From Pleurostoma richardsiae (lineage: Eukaryota > Ascomycota > Sordariomycetes > Calosphaeriales > Pleurostomataceae): a stretch of DNA of 28,904 nucleotides. Made by a program: the position numbers and the translations under genes. The notes beneath the pieces are model-generated. The model was given only the letters and a program-made list of their open reading frames with translations, did not search any database and had not been told where the DNA came from. The DNA is taken from positions 1 through 28,904 of the forward strand of contig JANBVO010000100.1 of the NCBI GenBank assembly GCA_030052745.1, written 5' to 3'. Shown here piece by piece: positions 8,691-17,845 of this stretch; positions within the stretch are counted from its first letter, which is position 1; every line of letters begins with the position of its first letter.

Positions 8691-10800
8691 TCATTTGCTC
8701 GTTACTTTGCCTAGTAGATTCGTATGATGCCCCGGCCTTTCTTTACTCTTTCCTTCATGTTTCTTCTCCGTTTTATTTTCCTAAACGGATGGTTCGGTAT
8801 CTGGCTATAGGAGGATAGGACATGAACTTATGTACACTTTTTAAAGAATGGATAGTAGTTATAGGAATAAACTAGCTAAATTAATTTGTAATTCTTTCGA
8901 AACTATCTTTAAGATAAAGAAGGGCTGTAATATTGCCGACCGGTAAACTGCTTACCGGTACGTTAAATACGCTAGCTAATTGATAGTCGTATTAATAAAT
9001 TGCGTCGGGTCTTTAACTATAACCTTCATACTTTCCTACGAAACGATAAGAGTCTTATCCTACATAGGACTCTGAAATCGCTCGGCTTCCGGCTTAAAAA
9101 AGAAAGTAACTTAAGACTCCTGTCCGTGTTCTCCCGTGGGCCGAACTGTAGGCCTTATGATCCGAAAAGAGTCGAGAAACAATAATGTCACATCAGCGTC
9201 GTTCCCGTCAGTATCTTCCTAGGTTCGCTCGCGTCGGTTCCAGTTGAACTTCTCCCCTTCTTTGAGGAGTAGCTTTACTTGAAGAAGTCGAACGCGTACG
9301 GTACCTGTCCTACGACGCTTCTGTGGCGGTCGCCGTCGGCTTTTGGAACGGCTCCTTTTGCGATGGCCGTGGCCGGGCCTGTCGGTGTCGGGCACGGATT
9401 CAGCTCTATCAGCTTCGACGCCTTGATAAGGACTGATTCGGGTCGGAGAGGAGGTGAGTAGCCTACCTAAGCTGCTGTCATCCGTGCTTGACGAGTCCGG
9501 CGTATGTGTCGAAGTAACTGGAATGTCGGCCACTAGATCGGAATACTCATCCTTAATGACGATAGGATTTATATAGGAGCCGAGTGCAGAAATAGGAGCT
9601 AAGCTGTTACTTCTAATACCTGACGTAGTCCCTGCCGCTGACAGATCAGCCAGTTCGGGTGCATTACAATTCGTTAAAGGGATGTGGCTGGTTTCGGTGC
9701 ATAACGCGAATGCAAGAGGAGCATTTATATTACGACGATCAGGCCATCGAGACGTGGCCTTAGCTCTAGACTCCTTCCCTGGAAGATGACCAATTACAGT
9801 AGGAGACGATGTAAGAGGTGTCGGCGGATCTTGTCGCAGATCTTGCCTATTGGCGGTCGTGGCAGTAGCTGAATCTGCGCCAACTTCGACGGTCCGAGCA
9901 TTATCCCCGCTTATAGGTTAAGAGATGGAGGTCGGGGTGGTAAGGTTGATGTAAGGAGAGCGGCTACCGGAAGGTATGTCCATATATGCGTTCTCGACAT
10001 TGTTAGCCATCTTGTTACCTGCCTCACTCTATGCCTCCTCTCGAGAAGGGAGAATAAAAGTAGCTGGAGAGACAGCGAATATACTTTAGTCGGCTCCTTA
10101 ACTAGCCCATAGAATGACGAAAGGCACGGCGTACTCCAACGCCCCCCGGTATTCAGGACGGGAACTATTTTAGTTACAGTCTTCGGTAAAGATCGTGAAT
10201 ATGTCCGAGAGATTGTTATTATTACCGTAGGTCATATCTTTATCCGTAAACGTAGTCGGATTGAATAGGTTAAGGATTGTATCGAAGTAATTAAATGGAT
10301 AAAGAGCCATCGATGAGAAACTATTAAGATACACGGCTTGAGGACGTTGAACGTGTAAGATCAGAAGATAGTTGGCGGAAGAGCTTTAGAGCCAGGAGGG
10401 AGAGCAGGTCTTTAAGTACTCGAGTAAGGGAACCCGGTCGGACTTTCGGGGTAGCTGGAAACAGGAAAGATACGCCGTCTCAATCCGACAAGGCAAACGA
10501 CGAGTTTACAGTTAGAATGTTTCATAGGCCCGATTGAACCATTCCCCCGCGCTTGGTAGAGCAATCCTTTCCGCCCCTGCTCGTCAGTACGGGCCATATC
10601 TAAGAGGCGAGGAGTCCGTTGATATCACTCGGCGTGGTACAAGCCGTGTTCCAGGCAAGGAGAGACCTCGAGCCAGTCACCGAGCCCTGAGTGGACGTAG
10701 ATGAGGAGCCTTCTGCCTCTCTCTGCGCTCCCTTCAGAAGAGTTTCTACAACGAAGAAAAATAGGTTCAGACAAGATCGTAGCAAGGTATCTCGCTGCAT
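8691..10800 (-). pseudogene. Large RIP-mutated gene, about 685 codons, unknown family
   Basis: One minus-strand frame runs from 10454 to a TGA at 8691-8693, 587 codons, interrupted by sixteen TAG or TAA codons and no TGA. An upstream exon (10800-10510, starting MQRDTLLRSCLNLFFFVVET) joins it in phase across a 55-nt intron (10509-10455; GTAAAC donor, pyrimidine-rich CTGTTTCCAG acceptor). That exon has one TAG (10600) and one TGA (10522). Order: hydrophobic or signal-like start; Tyr/Phe-rich globular region (ANYLLILHVQRPQAVYLNS, YPFNYFDTILNLFNP, ALEYAVPFVILWAS); a long Ser/Thr/Pro-rich disordered region; a bipartite basic nuclear-localisation-like stretch (RKRSRSKSRRRPPQKRRR) near 9330-9370; a C-terminal domain (NADVTLLFLDSFRI-like start, then ESMKVIVKDPTQFINTTIN); and a Lys-rich tail. 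I recognise no family. The basic region suggests a nuclear protein. A further 5' exon beyond 10800 is possible, because GTAAGT at 10858-10863 (minus strand) followed by GACTGAC and ATGCAG looks like an intron. Confidence 0.65.
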
Positions 10801-11139
10801 ATGCGGAAAACTCGTCAGTCTAAGCCACCCGCCAACAAGAACTATGTAGGAGTGAACTTACGGAAGATAAGGAGTCCGCGCAGGCAGGAAAGGCCGAACG
10901 CCCGTCACGGGGTCACCCAGCCACTCCTGAATGCTCAAGCATGAGGATTTCGTCTGTCGGAGTCGGAGTCGGAATCGGGCCGCATGAAGTACCACCCAAG
11001 AGGAGTCCTCCCTAGTGGGCTAATAGCACGAAACAATCCATAGGGATCATAAATACCCCCTTTCCCGAGACCCTACCCTCCTCAGTTCCTAAATCTGTCA
11101 TGATCGTCAACGACCGTCGCTTACTTTATACGTACGCGC
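10801..11139. other. Region between divergent genes, possible 5' exon of the large minus gene
   Basis: On the minus strand a probable intron (GTAAGT donor at about 10863, acceptor just before 10800) would place a short 5' exon near 10865-10960. Two frames there are plausible and I could not choose. A short GGAGTC triplet-like repeat lies near 10957-10975. The right part should contain the promoter of the RING gene that starts at 11140. Confidence 0.35.
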
Positions 11140-11993
11140 ATGATATACCGCACCGGGCATAGCCCCCACGAAAATAACAACGGTCACTCCCCAAGGACAA
11201 TACGCCGACGACTACAACAACGGTCAGCTATCGAAAAGCAGAAGAAGACTAGCAGATATCGCCATCTTAGCCAACCAAAGCACGTTATTAACCTAACAAG
11301 TCACTACGTCTGCGGAATAAAGCTTCTAGAAAATAAGCAAGACAGGTTCATTCTTTCTTCATGCCTTTACGTAGGTAAACGAGTCTTGCGGTAGAGGGCA
11401 ATCTAACATAGGTAAGTCATTTACACCTATTATAAGATAAGATTTGCCGGTACTAGACGGCGTATTACTTGCCTAAAAACTTCCCATTTAGGACAACAGT
11501 TTACAACGTAGGCTAGGGGTGAATGCCAGCTCTATTACGACAGCCAGACCGAGGTCATTTTAGAATGTAGTAAGGAATCCGCACCATCTTCACATCAACA
11601 GACAGTAACGTCGCAGGCCATGACTTTTGCGCTTCCTGCCTGGACAAGTAGCAACTTCAGGAAGACATGGAAGGGCATATAGACTGCCCGATTTGCCGGT
11701 AGAAGAATGTAGCTGTGCAGCGACTCCGGCAAGGGGTTCTAACGGTGGAGTGGCTATTTCAGGTTAGCCCCAGGCGCTAGGTCAACGGCGGCTCCGTATC
11801 GAGCACTAGCGCATATAAAGACAGAATCATTAACCTAACGACAGACACCAATGCCTAGGATAAGGGGCTTAGTTACTACGAGCTTGGTACTCATACTAGT
11901 AACTATTTCATTATTAATATGTATATTAGGAGGCGCTTATAAGAGATTTATATCTCAACGATAGAATCTTAATATACTGGTGGTGCTCACTGA
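11140..11993 (+). pseudogene. RIP-mutated RING-finger (E3 ligase-like) gene
   Basis: RING domains bind two zinc ions and recruit ubiquitin-conjugating enzymes. Exon 1 (11140-11569) has a basic, Gln/Asn-rich N terminus and the first half of the finger. A 47-nt intron (11570-11616; GTAAGG donor, AGTAAC branch-like site, CGCAG acceptor) lies inside the finger. Exon 2 resumes in phase to a TGA at 11991. The spliced finger reads C (11524), CxH (Cys 11566, His 11619), HxxC (11628), CxxC (11637), then CPIC (Cys 11685 and 11694). The second ligand position is TAT (11533), a Tyr where Cys is expected. About ten in-frame TAG or TAA codons occur (11392, 11404, 11413, 11509, 11649, 11700, 11778, 11856, 11940, 11970) and no TGA before the end. 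The finger is confident; the region after 11800 is less so, because a second frame there encodes a hydrophobic helix. Confidence 0.8.
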
Positions 11994-13037
11994 TAGTCTC
12001 GAGTTATGCGATTCATTCGGTTGTTTCCTCGTAGTCGAACAATGGTAAGAGAGATTCTACCTGCGTCGTTAAAAAACGGCTGTTGCTTACGGGGCCTTCG
12101 CGGAAGTCTTATCGTTTATGCATCCGCTAGTGCCATGGTGGGTTGGTGTCTTTACGGAGGAAGGTTTCTCCATCTCCGCCATGGTCCGTGCTCCTGACGG
12201 CCCGCTTATTTATCGGTTGGTATTCGGTCGTTTCGAATGAGTGTTAAACATGAGCGGGAATGACTGTACATGTTCGTCCGCGAGCCTTACAAACTAGCTG
12301 CGGATGAGCTTGACGACCTCCTAACCCTGAATGCCAGCTATTCAGCTTAGATTTATAAGTTACGGAAGGAACTCCGCTTATGTAGGACGGACACAGACAA
12401 ATATACATTTATCACAGACCCGAGGTGATCTCCTTCATCAATGAGAGAAAAGGGGGGACCTCATCCACACTGCCGACAGAAGTACAAAGCCGAGGTAGCT
12501 AACAACTGGAAGTAGATCTGCAGTAGACCGTTTCCAGAGGGCCTAAAGTATCGAATAAGCGTTGATCCTCTAGGTTAATATCACCCTCTCCTTAAAGACT
12601 GGGCCTGTCGCTGCTGAAGCGCCCGCAATCGTCTTTTTCCGTCGGCATCTGCCAGATAGGAACAAGAGGGAACAGGCCCTCAGCACGTCGCTCCCGCCCT
12701 GTGACATAGACAAGCGTACCGTATATATTACCGCCGGGTCCTACTCTAATCCAGGCGGGACAATGCGACGGAACAATCTCACCATCAATTGTCGCTCGTC
12801 ATTGAATAAGCCGGGGATCCGAGGGCCTTCCAGAGGTGGCACGAGTGCAGAAGAACATCTGGCCTCGGCAGAACAGCAGTATGGTCATATGAGCCCCATG
12901 GTGTAGGCTTGCGGCCGGACGCCGATTAAAGGCCTTAGCCGTTATCAGTGACGTCTTTAGCGACATTTTAAGAGGAAAAGAGCACTTACAAGTCTCGTGG
13001 TACTATAGTCTTAGCTAGAGAGACTAAGGAGACCTGC
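11994..13037 (+). pseudogene. Mutated coding remnants, frame unresolved
   Basis: Several plus-strand segments look protein-like but in different frames: around 12090-12237 (MHPLVPWWVGVFTEEGF), 12270-12426 (VREPYKLAADELDDLLTLN), about 12500-12600 (PFPEGLKYRISVDPLG) and about 12920-12990 (AVISDVFSDILRGKEHL). A long frame with only TAG and TAA stops also runs from about 12470 to 13078. These could be exons of one gene, a continuation of the RING gene, or partly chance. No domain was recognised. TAG and TAA are frequent to about 12600; the segment 12600-12900 is less mutated. Confidence 0.3.
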
Positions 13038-14132
13038 TTACATCCCCTTAATTACAAGTAAGCGACGGTCTCTTGGATAACACGGTGCCGGAAGCGGCTC
13101 CTCATGAGCGAAGTAGCTGCGGAAGTCGTCCGCCTCGTCGCTAAAGTCCCAGGTTTTTGTTTTCCCTTCACACGTGACAGCGATGCTACCCTAAAAGGAG
13201 GTCTGTAATGTAGGCATCTTCCCGAGGGCGTTCCGCAGCGCCTCCCAAGATCCCTCAAAGCTGGCGTCCCCTGGCTCAACAGTCTCCAACGTGTCACTGT
13301 GTCTCTCTAGAAGAGGCATAAGATCCTGGTGACAGGGCAGGTTTATGATAGTAAGATGTTTCAGGCCTTTCCATGTCTTTCCGCGATCCACAATAAAGGA
13401 CAGTGCACAGTGCCGCTGCTGCTGGTCCATACGGAAAAAATTAAGCGATAAGGTCTCCAGCGTATCAAGCTGGGAGAAGAACGGCTTCAGCCCCTTTTTT
13501 AATGCTTTCGAGATCCGAACACCTTTTCTCTTCTGTCGCTTGCCGTCGGGTTTAATAGACAGACGCACTGCTGTGAGACGGGCCGCCGCCTCCTTCGGAA
13601 GGGAGGCGTGTCTGAAGAACGTCCAAGCAAGCTCGAGATCGAGAGATCGTAATTGAGCATTGCTCAGGAGGATATCCTGAAGGAGGCTCCTAGTTCGGCG
13701 GTCGAGTTCAGGGGTACCGTGGGTGAGCGCAAGCTCGACCGGCTCAAAGCTCGTTAATCCTTCCGTGGAATCGGTAACAGGACGCATGACTGCTGGGTTA
13801 AGCGGCTCGGGCTCTGCGGTCGCAATCCGAGGCTATAGAACGAGTGTCGACACCTCGCCCGCGACGGTGAATTGCGCGATATGCGCGAGCCTCTTGGCTT
13901 GCTGATCGCCGATAGCAGAAAACCTGAGCGTCTCGAAAAGGATCCTGGTGACGAAGCCGAAAGATTTTGAGCAAGAACGGAGTGCTGCGAACGCTGAAGT
14001 GTCTAGATGCGCAAAGACGCGCTGACGGATCTCTACGGGCAAGTCTCGAAGGTCCATCTGGGGTGGTCGGCCACGAAGATAGACTGGCGGGGGAAGTCTG
14101 GGACGAGGCGAGAGGGGGCGAGACGAGGCCAT
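13038..14132 (-). pseudogene. F-box protein gene with two premature stops
   Basis: F-box proteins are substrate receptors of SCF ubiquitin ligases. The minus-strand frame starts at 14132 (or at the internal ATG at 14057, directly before the F-box). The F-box reads MDLRDLPVEIRQRVFAHLD, with the LP..I...VF..L pattern, then LRSCSKSFGFVTRILFETL. Downstream, irregular Leu-rich segments (LRSLDLELAW, LETLSLNFF, LKHLTIINL) resemble the leucine-rich tail of fungal F-box proteins. A single frame continues through TAG at 13833-13835 and TAG at 13191-13193 to a TAA at 13038-13040, 364 codons in all. Protein-like sequence after each stop (for example CEGKTKTWDFSDEADDFRSY) shows both are premature. Both are one RIP-type change from CAG (or TGG). 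CpA and TpG are otherwise well kept, so mutation was much lighter than in the flanks. Confidence 0.8.
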
Positions 14133-15128
14133 TTCGTGTCCGTATGTCTTGCCTGTGGACTTCAGCGAGAGGAGTCAGTGGTTTGCCGAGCCTGCGTGAA
14201 GGTAGGAGGTGACAAGAGGGGTGGGATGAGCCTAGGGGATGGCACACGGTGTTGGAGAAACGAGGCCCACCGTGCAAGCCGCCAGGAGTAACTGCACAGC
14301 GCTATTACACTACCGCCAGGGATCAGTCATCTCACTCCGATAAGGCGCTAGCGATGGCTGTCCTGCCCCTCGGCTATAGGGTATGACGGCAAGTACGGCG
14401 AGCTTCCTTATGGGGTGAGGCGTACTTTATCCTAGCTACGCAGGCGCGCTTTTATTTCGCTTGTAACGGTATGAAGAGCGAAAAGTTATTTCCGCTAAGA
14501 GCAGGATCCGATAGGCACGGGCTTCCGTGGTGGGTGAGGTGTTGGCGTGCGAGTCGAGGTATTCGCACCCTCTACAGGGCTACCCCTTATAGGCACGCTG
14601 ATGCTAGTATTAATTCGTCCAGATCGTGTAGACCTAATGCCTCCGGGGTCATCCTCGATGGCCCGGTCAAGAGTGGTTGCGACCAGGGCCTCTCCTAAGA
14701 TGGTATAGGAGCTACGACGGCCCTCCTGATACCATGAACGGCTACTAGAGTGGTTATTTCGACAGCGCGACGAGCCACTCGATATCCCCCGGCCATAGAG
14801 CCTAACTTGTAGGATTCGGGTCTCCCTGTAGCTGATAAACCTGAGCTTCCTTCATCTTGCTGAGCGCCCCTGCGCAGCGATCGGCGATCTGAGGATATAT
14901 AAGACTAGCCGGATGGTTTCTTCTTTCCTCAGGTTCCATGTTTGGTTTCCACCGTCCAGTCTCTTCTACTTCGAGTTTAATACAGCTTTAGTTTTGTATC
15001 TGAAGCCGTCTTTTCCGTAGTCTTGTCCTGTAAGTTTATCCTTTATTCGAACAGATATTTCATTTAGGACTATTCTAATGTATAGGTCGCGTTGAGCTGT
15101 CCTTAAAAGAGCCGATCCTAAAGGCATA
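14133..15128. other. Intergenic region with a TATA element, heavily mutated on the right
   Basis: The left part (to about 14290) is the little-mutated promoter side of the F-box gene. From about 14300 TAG and TAA become frequent. A TATA element (GATATATAAG, about 14894-14903) lies upstream of the zinc-finger-like gene at 15129. An ATG at 14939 followed by a Phe-rich peptide could mark an earlier first exon of that gene. No other gene was recognised. Confidence 0.4.
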
Positions 15129-17845
15129 ATGGCGGTCATTACGCGAGGCGGGGATGGCTACGTAGACGAGTTCGAGAGATGCCCGGTCGTAAGTTGTAAT
15201 ATATTTGCTGAACTTAGCGATATGTGGGAACATCGCTTATTACATTTCCGGGGAACCGTGCCGTGTAATTCTTGCGGTACGGTTATACCCTCGGCATCTT
15301 TCCCGGAGTATGTAGCGAAGGAGGGCTATGAGCATAAGTCCGAGACTATAGCCATCATGGGTTGCAATCTATGCTTTGCAGGTGTGATATATAGCGACTT
15401 AACGAACCATCTTCGCTCCTGTAGTGTTGCTAACGATGTTTCCCTAAATCTAACGCGGTAAAATTTAAAGGTTCTACGATTGAAAGCAAAAATTAAGCAA
15501 CTAGAAATTATAAAGCAATAAGGGGTAACATGGCTACAACAAGTGGAAGCAGCAGTTAAGGCAGCTTAGGAGGAATTGGATGAGTTAGAGAACGCGTCGT
15601 CCTTTACAAATGCCGGTATAATTGAGAATTAGAAACCTACTATACTACAACTAGAAGCCATGAGGAAGAGGTAAGCTTCCAGTACGGGAATGCCCGAAAC
15701 CCAAATTGCGAGATTACCGAGCATGACATACGTGCACCATTCTAATGTATTATCTTAAAGGATCATGAAACTAGAGGTACGATCTATCGCCGTTTATACT
15801 AGGATACGCGCTCTTGCTTGAGCTAACATATTTTTAGCGAAACAACGTAGAGCCCCCGATGGTGCTACTACCGTTACGAAATTCGATAGACGTCTATCTA
15901 GATTGAACTGGGACCGAAACGGCCGGTATATTCCTCGGCCGATGACGACGTCGACATGTTTATAGGTAATCACCTTTAGTTACGCGAAGTACTCTGTCTA
16001 TTTTCTGTAACTATGGCAATGATAGACTAAGATTTACTCGACGTTCCTATTGGAGGTTATCTCATTAAAACTATGGCGAATTGGATTGCAGAATGAGATA
16101 TATGCAACAGGGCGGCCAGGTTAAAAAGACTTAGGTGTTAGAACGAGCGCGCCGGACAAACCGTGCGTTGAAGTTAAGAAGGTAGACAGCACGACGCTTA
16201 GGAAAGTAATATGTGTCGTAGTCATTAAGGGACATAGAAAAGCCTACTCTCGAGATATTCCATGTAAAACCCTATAGTAGTAGTTATGAGAGTACTATTA
16301 ATGCTATCTTCTGTTCTATGGCATTAGGCAGGCTACAGTGACTGGCTTATTATAAAAGATCGAGCCTAGGGTTTATGTTATTGAGTGCCTCTCCGTAAGG
16401 CAGCGACATTAGACCGCTACCCGGTGCTCAGACGAGCCTTTGACGTCGTAACGAGGCTCCGTCAGTCACATAGGGATACGTCAAGGTTACTTATTATATT
16501 GATCAAGGGCATCTACACCGCTCTTCAACGCAAGGCTGTTAACCCAAAAGGAGGCCACCCTCCATCCGAGATGTAGCCGAGTCCTCGATATCGGCGAGCA
16601 TCTAAAGCATCCTCGTCTAGACAGCCTCGACGATAGCGTTAGAAGCTAGAACGTTCTAGGATACTCTTACCAAGCTGCATACAATGCCTAAGATAAGTGT
16701 ACATCATCACACGTCAAGACATAACGCCCAGCTACAGAGACGACAAGGTCTTATCCTGCACCAGGCCCAAGACGTACTCCTCCGGCGAGTTCTAACATCA
16801 ATTGCCACGTCTACAACACCGCCAGACTCGGTAAGGCTTTACGACAACTAACCCTACACATCTACTTAACATACACACGATCCGAGACATTGCTTGACCA
16901 AGCCTATCAATATAAGCCGATCATGATCGTACTGCTTCGCCTCGTACTATCCGAAAGACGATACCGCACTATTTATATAGTAAGAGAACGTTCTATTGAG
17001 CTATCGGCTACTTCATAAAGGAGGCTAGGCGGAGTATATTAAAGCGAGCCCTTATCATCGCTAGAGTATACGCTAGACCGCGTACAAAACATCTAGAATA
17101 TGCCTATCTATATAATAACTAACGTTAACACGATGAACTCGAATGAATGCCGATTATACTTAGGTCAAAAATAGCAGTGGTCGTACATAAAGTACTAAGT
17201 TCGACTCATCAGCAAGGGAACTACTAAAAACGTATACAGAATTATCTAACACCGTCTAATACACCGAAGCAAAGAGTACCAGGGTATCCGCCACCGCAAT
17301 CAAATACTCCTCAAGTTAGTCGAGTAGCACAAGTGTCCAGTTCTAACAACTATACTCGGTTAACAGTTATGCCTTAAATAGTCACTAAGCGAGTAAATAA
17401 GCGAGGACGGGCGTACACAGTCAGTCAAGATGTAGTTGACGATAAAACTTCTCTCAGCGTAACTAGTAACGGGCCGTTAGCTAATAAAGGAACATCCGTC
17501 TCAATAAGTAGATAAGCCCTATAAAGGACATCATCGTCGTCTCAGGCTAGAGAAATATTATTGTTAGCTTCTCATCCCTCTTCTCGCAATCTTATAGGCC
17601 TAGTCATGCAGCAAGTCGTACGTATAATATTCAAATCATTATCGCTTAACCTATCCAGCTTCCCTAAGATAGCGACAGGATTTCAAATCCAGCCCGCTTT
17701 CAAACCTCCACGAGACCCATCCACACTAGCCGTAGTCGAGGCCGGAAAATGTCAGCTCGTATTGTCTAAAATTAAGTACGTTCTTCCCGCCCAAGCCTTC
17801 TCTGTGGTTCGCCTCCATCGACAGTACTACCGACAAGACACGTAG
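15129..17845 (+). pseudogene. RIP-mutated zinc-finger-like, coiled-coil gene
   Basis: From the ATG at 15129 the N terminus holds Cys/His clusters reminiscent of degenerate C2H2 fingers: a CPVVSC pair followed by EHRLLHF, a CNSC pair ending EGYEH, and a CNLC pair followed by SDLTNHLRSC. The same frame continues past TAA at 15459 into a coiled coil (KAKIKQLEIIK, VEAAVKAA, EELDELENA) and a basic region to about 15965, through TAA 15519, TAG 15567, TAG 15630, TAA 15672, TAA 15756 and one TGA at 15819. Between about 15965 and 16385 the frame shifts, presumably across one or more introns. A second frame then runs from 16385 (TLDRYPVLRRAFDVVTRLRQ) to TAG at 17843, well open after 17180 with a Ser/Pro-rich region and a final domain (LIGLVMQQVVRIIFKSLS). 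I infer a nuclear regulator-like protein; no exact family. The joining of the two halves is inferred. Confidence 0.55.

Noticed and set aside
13345-13656. Plus-strand open frame opposite the F-box gene
   Set aside because: It is a shadow of the minus-strand coding frame, which has a recognisable F-box and Leu-rich segments.
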